Source: an uncultured Erysipelotrichaceae bacterium (GTDB lineage Bacteria > Bacillota_I > Bacilli_A > Erysipelotrichales > Erysipelotrichaceae). From it: 27,313 nucleotides of DNA. The stretch is from the NCBI GenBank assembly GCA_934675465.1, contig CAKUQM010000025.1:1-27313 (forward strand), read 5' to 3'. The notes under the pieces were generated by a model. The model was not told the DNA's origin. It made no database searches and was given only the letters and a program-made list of their open reading frames with translations. The first letter of the stretch is position 1, and each line of letters starts with the position of its first letter. The translations under genes were made by a program, and so were the position numbers. Positions 23,913-27,313 of the stretch are shown one piece after another.

Positions 23913-24879
23913 AGTCATCAATATTGTCTTTATTCAACCAATAGCCAAAGCCCTGTTCATATAGGTTTCCATAATATGCATGGAAGGCAATACATTCAAG
24001 AACCATATCACTGACTTCGGCGTTGTAATGAGAATTATCAATCCAATAAGCGGAATTTGTAGTAATATCGTTATAACCTGAGAAGTTGCAAAATTCAGTT
24101 ATATTAGCTAATTCTTTTAAGAATGTTAAATAATCTTGTTCAAGAGCTGCTTCATAAGTTACATAATACATAGGATTTGTGAACACTACAAACTTGATGT
24201 TGTTGGAATCGCATAATTCCTTCAATTCTTTTATTTCAGCTATCGTTTCTTTAAGACGATAGCTTTTTCCTATACTTGGTTCTGCGTGTTCAAAGTCATA
24301 ATTACTAGTGGCCCCATAGTCTGAGTTCCAACCAAATTCATAGAAACGATAGGCATAAGAATCATCGACTTTATGTTTGTAGATAACAGTAGTCAATGAT
24401 TTAAAAGCCATGGCTGGATCTAGATAATATGAATAGAACTTAATAGGGTTTGCCTTTGATAATTCGTATGATGCGTTAGATGAACTATTGTGACTTAATG
24501 GATCAATAGTATATGACAAATTATCAACACCTAGATAAATAGCCTTAACATAAACATCATTATCGATTAAAGTTTTCACATTGTTTAAAGCTTCAACAGG
24601 AAGTCCTTCTGAATAGGTCATATTATAAGCCTTTTCTCCCCATAGATTATTGGCATGGATATTACCAACTCTACTAGAACCAAAGATAAAAGTATCGAAC
24701 TTATCAGGATTATCTAAAATATATGTCATCTTTATAAAGTTCTTATTTGGTTCTACACCATTGTCTTTAATGTCTAGAGGATGAAACACATTAAAAGGAT
24801 CAATATATATCGATACTGATACAGATATTAACGCTAGAATCAAAATAAAGAATAATGTTTTTTTAATAAATCTTTTCAT
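23887..24879 (-). CDS. SGNH/DltD-like partner of MBOAT, second copy
   Basis: A 330-residue protein with one N-terminal helix (about 8-26) and an extracytoplasmic SGNH-like domain: GSSR (67-70) with the candidate serine nucleophile, a central VVFTNPMYYV strand-turn, and D281/H284 in WIDNSHYN as the acid/base pair. It should complete transfer of an acyl group carried by the MBOAT protein encoded immediately upstream (2-base gap). It is shorter than the SGNH protein at 13914 and lacks its 150-residue tail; the two share only the fold motifs. The start has no clear Shine-Dalgarno, so translation is probably coupled. The stop region overlaps the end of the plus-strand gene at 21690. Confidence 0.85.
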   Translation of the reverse strand: MKRFIKKTLFFILILALISVSVSIYIDPFNVFHPLDIKDNGVEPNKNFIKMTYILDNPDKFDTFIFGSSRVGNIHANNLWGEKAYNMTYSEGLPVEALNNVKTLIDNDVYVKAIYLGVDNLSYTIDPLSHNSSSNASYELSKANPIKFYSYYLDPAMAFKSLTTVIYKHKVDDSYAYRFYEFGWNSDYGATSNYDFEHAEPSIGKSYRLKETIAEIKELKELCDSNNIKFVVFTNPMYYVTYEAALEQDYLTFLKELANITEFCNFSGYNDITTNSAYWIDNSHYNAEVSDMVLECIAFHAYYGNLYEQGFGYWLNKDNIDDFIASQSKH

Positions 24880-24881
24880 AA

Positions 24882-26306
24882 TTAGAATTGGAAATAAATA
24901 AAGTTAACTTCACCTACATAATGTAGTAATAGAATCATCAACAACAATACAAAAAAAGCTAAGTATCTAATTGCCATTGGTTTGTTATTTAAGACAGTTA
25001 GGGCATCATATTTAACATTTATATAGTCGATGATAAATAGTGGAATTAGATAAATCGCTAACATTGTCAATAGATATGGAGCTTTTACTCCAAAACTATA
25101 TAAACCAGAGACGATATATGATTTAGGACTAGTAATACCATCAAAGATATGTTTAAAGATGTATAGGGCATCATGTAGATTAGAAGCTCTAAAGAAAACC
25201 CAAGTTATTGACATTAAGATAAAGATTAGAGAGACTTTAATAAACCATGAGAATGAATAGGTTTTAGTATTTTTCTTAATATGAAATATATCTTCAAGAA
25301 TTTGTAATAAACCATGAATACCACCCCAAATCACGAAGGTAATATTGGCCCCATGCCATAAGCCACTTACTAGAAATGTTGCGAGTAAATTAAAGTAATG
25401 CCTAAGTTTACTACAACGATTACCACCTAGTGGAATATAGACATAGTCTTTAAACCATGATGATAAGGAGATATGCCATCTAGACCAGAATTCTTTAATA
25501 GTTGTAGAGAAATATGGAGTCTTGAAGTTGTCCATCAAATCGATATTTAATAGTTTGGCAGAGCCTTTGGCGATATCAGAATAGCCTGAGAAGTCACAAT
25601 AGATTTGAATTGTGAAAAAGAAGGCTGCTAGTACTAGGGTAAAGCCTTGGTAATAAGATAAATCGTTATAAACCATATCAACATAGTAAGCTAAATTATC
25701 AGCTACAACTATTTTCTTAAAGAAACCAACGGTCATTAACTTTAATCCGTATACAGCCTTGTTGTAGTCAAATTCTTTTTCTTTTCTAAGTTGCGGTAAT
25801 AGATTATCAGGTCTTTCAATGGGACCGGCAACAAGTTGTGGAAAGAATGATACAAATGTTGCGTAGTAGCCAAAGTGTTTCTCAGCTTTGATATTACCTC
25901 TATAGACATCTATACAGTAACTTAATGTTTGGAAGGTATAGAAGGAAATGCCTACTGGTAATAATAAATTTAATGAAATGCTATGTAGTTTATTGCCTAA
26001 TAGGTAGTTAATTGATTCAAAGAAGAAATTGAAATATTTGAACACAAAAAGAATCCCTAAACAAACAAGAAGGGTAATGGTTAATATTAGTTTCTTGTGT
26101 TCTCTATTCTTTTCTATTAAGATTGCACATAAATAGGAAGTAAAAGTAGTGATAAATATTAGAAACACATACTTGGCGTTCCATGACATATAGAAGTAAT
26201 ATGAGGCAATCAACAATAAGATCCAACGGTATTTGTTTGGTAGTAGCCAATAGATGATAAATACCAAGGGTAAAAAAATGGCATAGCTTAAAGAATTAAA
26301 TAACAT
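24882..26306 (-). CDS. MBOAT O-acyltransferase (AlgI/DltB-like), second copy
   Basis: A 474-residue polytopic protein with the full MBOAT signature: LLPVGISFYTFQTLSYCIDVYRG (about 116-137), FFPQLVAGPIERP (164-176), FWSRWHISLSSWFKDYVYIPLGGNR (283-306), and H318 in SGLWHG. It is more AlgI/PatA-like than the copy at 12508, whose N-terminal part is divergent. It would move an acyl group across the membrane for O-acylation of a glycan or teichoic acid. Its ATG shares one base with the stop of the upstream kinase gene and its own stop is followed two bases later by the SGNH gene, so the three minus-strand genes form one operon. Confidence 0.95.
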   Translation of the reverse strand: MLFNSLSYAIFLPLVFIIYWLLPNKYRWILLLIASYYFYMSWNAKYVFLIFITTFTSYLCAILIEKNREHKKLILTITLLVCLGILFVFKYFNFFFESINYLLGNKLHSISLNLLLPVGISFYTFQTLSYCIDVYRGNIKAEKHFGYYATFVSFFPQLVAGPIERPDNLLPQLRKEKEFDYNKAVYGLKLMTVGFFKKIVVADNLAYYVDMVYNDLSYYQGFTLVLAAFFFTIQIYCDFSGYSDIAKGSAKLLNIDLMDNFKTPYFSTTIKEFWSRWHISLSSWFKDYVYIPLGGNRCSKLRHYFNLLATFLVSGLWHGANITFVIWGGIHGLLQILEDIFHIKKNTKTYSFSWFIKVSLIFILMSITWVFFRASNLHDALYIFKHIFDGITSPKSYIVSGLYSFGVKAPYLLTMLAIYLIPLFIIDYINVKYDALTVLNNKPMAIRYLAFFVLLLMILLLHYVGEVNFIYFQF

Positions 26307-27190
26307 TACTTACAAATCATCCTTATAGCTTTATGCATATTATCGATTGTTACATCAGTTGGACTATCTCCATACTCACCATCTAAGGTCCAAGGAATAG
26401 CTTCCTCAGTTTTAAATGTAATGTGGTTTGTCTTAAATGAATAGATTAAATCTGATTCATCAGTATTCTTTAATAAATAAGAAGTAATATCATTTAAATC
26501 TAAAATATCTTTTGGTTCTTTGATTAGTAATACTTCAAATAAACCATCATCTAATTTAACAGACTTCTTGTCCATTTTATAAAGTCCACCAACATAGTAA
26601 GTATTAGTTACCATGCCATAGATAAAATTTTCTTTGGTATGAAGTTGTTGGCAATCTACTTCAACAGCATAGGCTTTAATAGATGATAAAGACTTAATTC
26701 CTTCAATTACATAGGCTGCATGTCCAATGATATTTTTAATATCTTGTGGTGTTGCGTATGAAACACTTGTAAAAGCTCCAAAGGCTGCAACATAGACAAA
26801 GTATTTATCATTGTATTTTCCCATGTCCACATCTTTATAATTGCCATAAGGAATAAGTTCAGCAGCTTTGGCCATATCACGAGGAATCTTTAGTGAATGA
26901 GCGAAGTCGTTAGTACTGCCTGATGGAATATAACCAAGTGGTGGTATTTCATTAGGATTGTTTAACAAACCATTGACTACTTCATTAAGAGTGCCATCTC
27001 CTCCTGAACAGATTACTAAATCAAAAAGATGGCCTTTATTTTTAACATATTCACTAGCCTCGTCTCTTCTAGTGGTTGGGACAACGGTTAGTTCATATTT
27101 TGCGTTGGCAAAGACGTTTAGAATATCGTATAAACGATTTTTAATTTGAGTTTTCCCTGAAAAAGGGTTATATACAAATAATACTTTCAT
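26306..27190 (-). CDS. Diacylglycerol/lipid kinase (DgkB/YegS family)
   Basis: A 294-residue cytosolic lipid kinase. Seen: VLFVYNPFSGK at the N-terminus, the nucleotide-binding GGDGT (63-67) in CSGGDGTLNEVVNG, GYIPSGSTNDFAHSL, GAFTSVSYATP, the LDDGLFEVLLI element, and a WTLDGE segment near the C-terminus. DgkB-type enzymes phosphorylate diacylglycerol to phosphatidic acid. In Gram-positive bacteria this recycles the diacylglycerol left when LtaS-type enzymes remove glycerol-phosphate from phosphatidylglycerol, so it fits the two LtaS-like genes of the window. Other members use different lipids, so substrate is inferred. It is first of a three-gene operon; its ATG has a -10 box 8 bases upstream and no Shine-Dalgarno. 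Confidence 0.92.
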   Translation of the reverse strand: MKVLFVYNPFSGKTQIKNRLYDILNVFANAKYELTVVPTTRRDEASEYVKNKGHLFDLVICSGGDGTLNEVVNGLLNNPNEIPPLGYIPSGSTNDFAHSLKIPRDMAKAAELIPYGNYKDVDMGKYNDKYFVYVAAFGAFTSVSYATPQDIKNIIGHAAYVIEGIKSLSSIKAYAVEVDCQQLHTKENFIYGMVTNTYYVGGLYKMDKKSVKLDDGLFEVLLIKEPKDILDLNDITSYLLKNTDESDLIYSFKTNHITFKTEEAIPWTLDGEYGDSPTDVTIDNMHKAIRMICK

Positions 27191-27198
27191 ACTTAAAC

Positions 27199-27204
27199 AT
27201 TATA
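27199..27204 (-). promoter_or_regulatory. -10 box for a leaderless-type start of the lipid kinase operon
   Basis: On the minus strand a perfect TATAAT is followed after 8 bases (ending TTAAGT) by the ATG at 27190-27188. There is no Shine-Dalgarno. The hairpin of the upstream terminator occupies the -35 region. Confidence 0.62.
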
Positions 27205-27228
27205 TAAAAAATAGGCCATTAGGCCTAT
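27205..27228 (-). terminator. Intrinsic terminator of the partial gene at the window end
   Basis: Minus strand: a 7-bp GC-containing stem (27228-27222 with 27217-27211, loop TAAT) followed by a run of six T (27211-27206). It follows the stop of the partial gene at 27232 and directly abuts the -10 box of the kinase operon. Confidence 0.8.
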
Positions 27229-27231
27229 AAT

Positions 27232-27313
27232 TTAGCTTCTTTCTGTATAATTCTTTTCAATCCACTTTAGGTATTCACCAGATGTACACTCCTTAGTCCA
27301 TTTTCTTCCTTCA
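27232..27313 (-). CDS. C-terminal end of an unrecognised gene (partial)
   Basis: On the minus strand an open frame enters from the window edge and ends at the TAA at 27234-27232, encoding about 26 residues (GRKWTKECTSGEYLKWIEKNY followed by a short end). It is followed by a good terminator, which supports it as a real gene end. The fragment is too short to assign; it is basic and rich in tryptophan and tyrosine. Confidence 0.6.
   Translation of the reverse strand, partial: EGRKWTKECTSGEYLKWIEKNYTERS

Noticed and set aside
1..27313. Reassigned genetic code (TGA as Trp), considered because of the low GC and Mollicute-like appearance
   Set aside because: Genes end at TGA (for example 3797, 5723, 13911) and tryptophan is encoded by TGG throughout, so the standard code applies.
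1..27313. CRISPR array or tRNA/rRNA genes
   Set aside because: No regularly spaced direct repeats other than the coding proline repeat and the insertion-end repeats, and no RNA gene signatures were seen on either strand by eye.

Overview
The window is strongly AT-rich. It uses AGA and CGT arginine codons, TGG for tryptophan, ordinary TGA stops and densely packed operons with purine-rich ribosome binding sites. The envelope proteins (LytR-CpsA-Psr family, LTA-synthase family, DltB/DltD-like pairs, DgkB-like kinase, no outer-membrane proteins) point to a low-GC Gram-positive bacterium (Bacillota). A gut Erysipelotrichia-type organism is my guess, not something the sequence proves. The whole window is a locus for building, decorating and attaching a surface glycopolymer.

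Layout. (1) 1-98 looks like the terminal end of an IS21-type insertion sequence, and 99-668 is the 3' stub of a YfhO-type membrane glycosyltransferase that it appears to have cut. (2) 929-2803 is a first LTA-synthase-like phosphoglycerol transferase. (3) 2835-9682 is a tight operon: three GT2 glycosyltransferases, a polytopic GT-C-like enzyme, a GT4 glycosyltransferase and UDP-galactopyranose mutase (glf), closed by a strong terminator. (4) 9740-15344 holds a second LTA-synthase-like enzyme, a polyprenyl-phosphate GT2, an MBOAT O-acyltransferase and its SGNH partner. (5) 15409-20714 holds an unknown membrane-anchored protein, a multidomain LCP ligase (extra N-terminal domain, PASTA, proline-rich tail) and, after an internal terminator, a GH9 glycoside hydrolase lipoprotein. 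(6) 20729-23912 holds a GT2 and a GT2 fused to a beta-propeller-like domain. (7) On the minus strand, 27190-23887 encodes a diacylglycerol kinase, a second MBOAT and a second SGNH partner. The end of one more minus-strand gene is cut by the window edge.

How they may work together (inference). glf supplies UDP-galactofuranose. The GT2/GT4 enzymes extend a lipid-linked chain on the cytosolic face. The polyprenyl-phosphate GT2 and the GT-C protein add side-chain sugars outside. The two LtaS-like enzymes transfer glycerol-phosphate from phosphatidylglycerol, releasing diacylglycerol that the kinase recycles. The MBOAT/SGNH pairs O-acylate, the LCP protein attaches the polymer to peptidoglycan, and the GH9 lipoprotein may trim it. 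No flippase, polymerase, ABC exporter or initiating phosphoglycosyltransferase is visible here.

The most striking non-coding signal is a recurring start module: a -10 box (TATAAT, once TACAAT) 7-8 bases before the ATG, without a usable Shine-Dalgarno, at five transcription-unit heads (2835, 9740, 15409, 20729 and minus-strand 27190). Genes inside operons mostly have Shine-Dalgarno sites or stop-start overlaps. This suggests leaderless transcription of the head genes.
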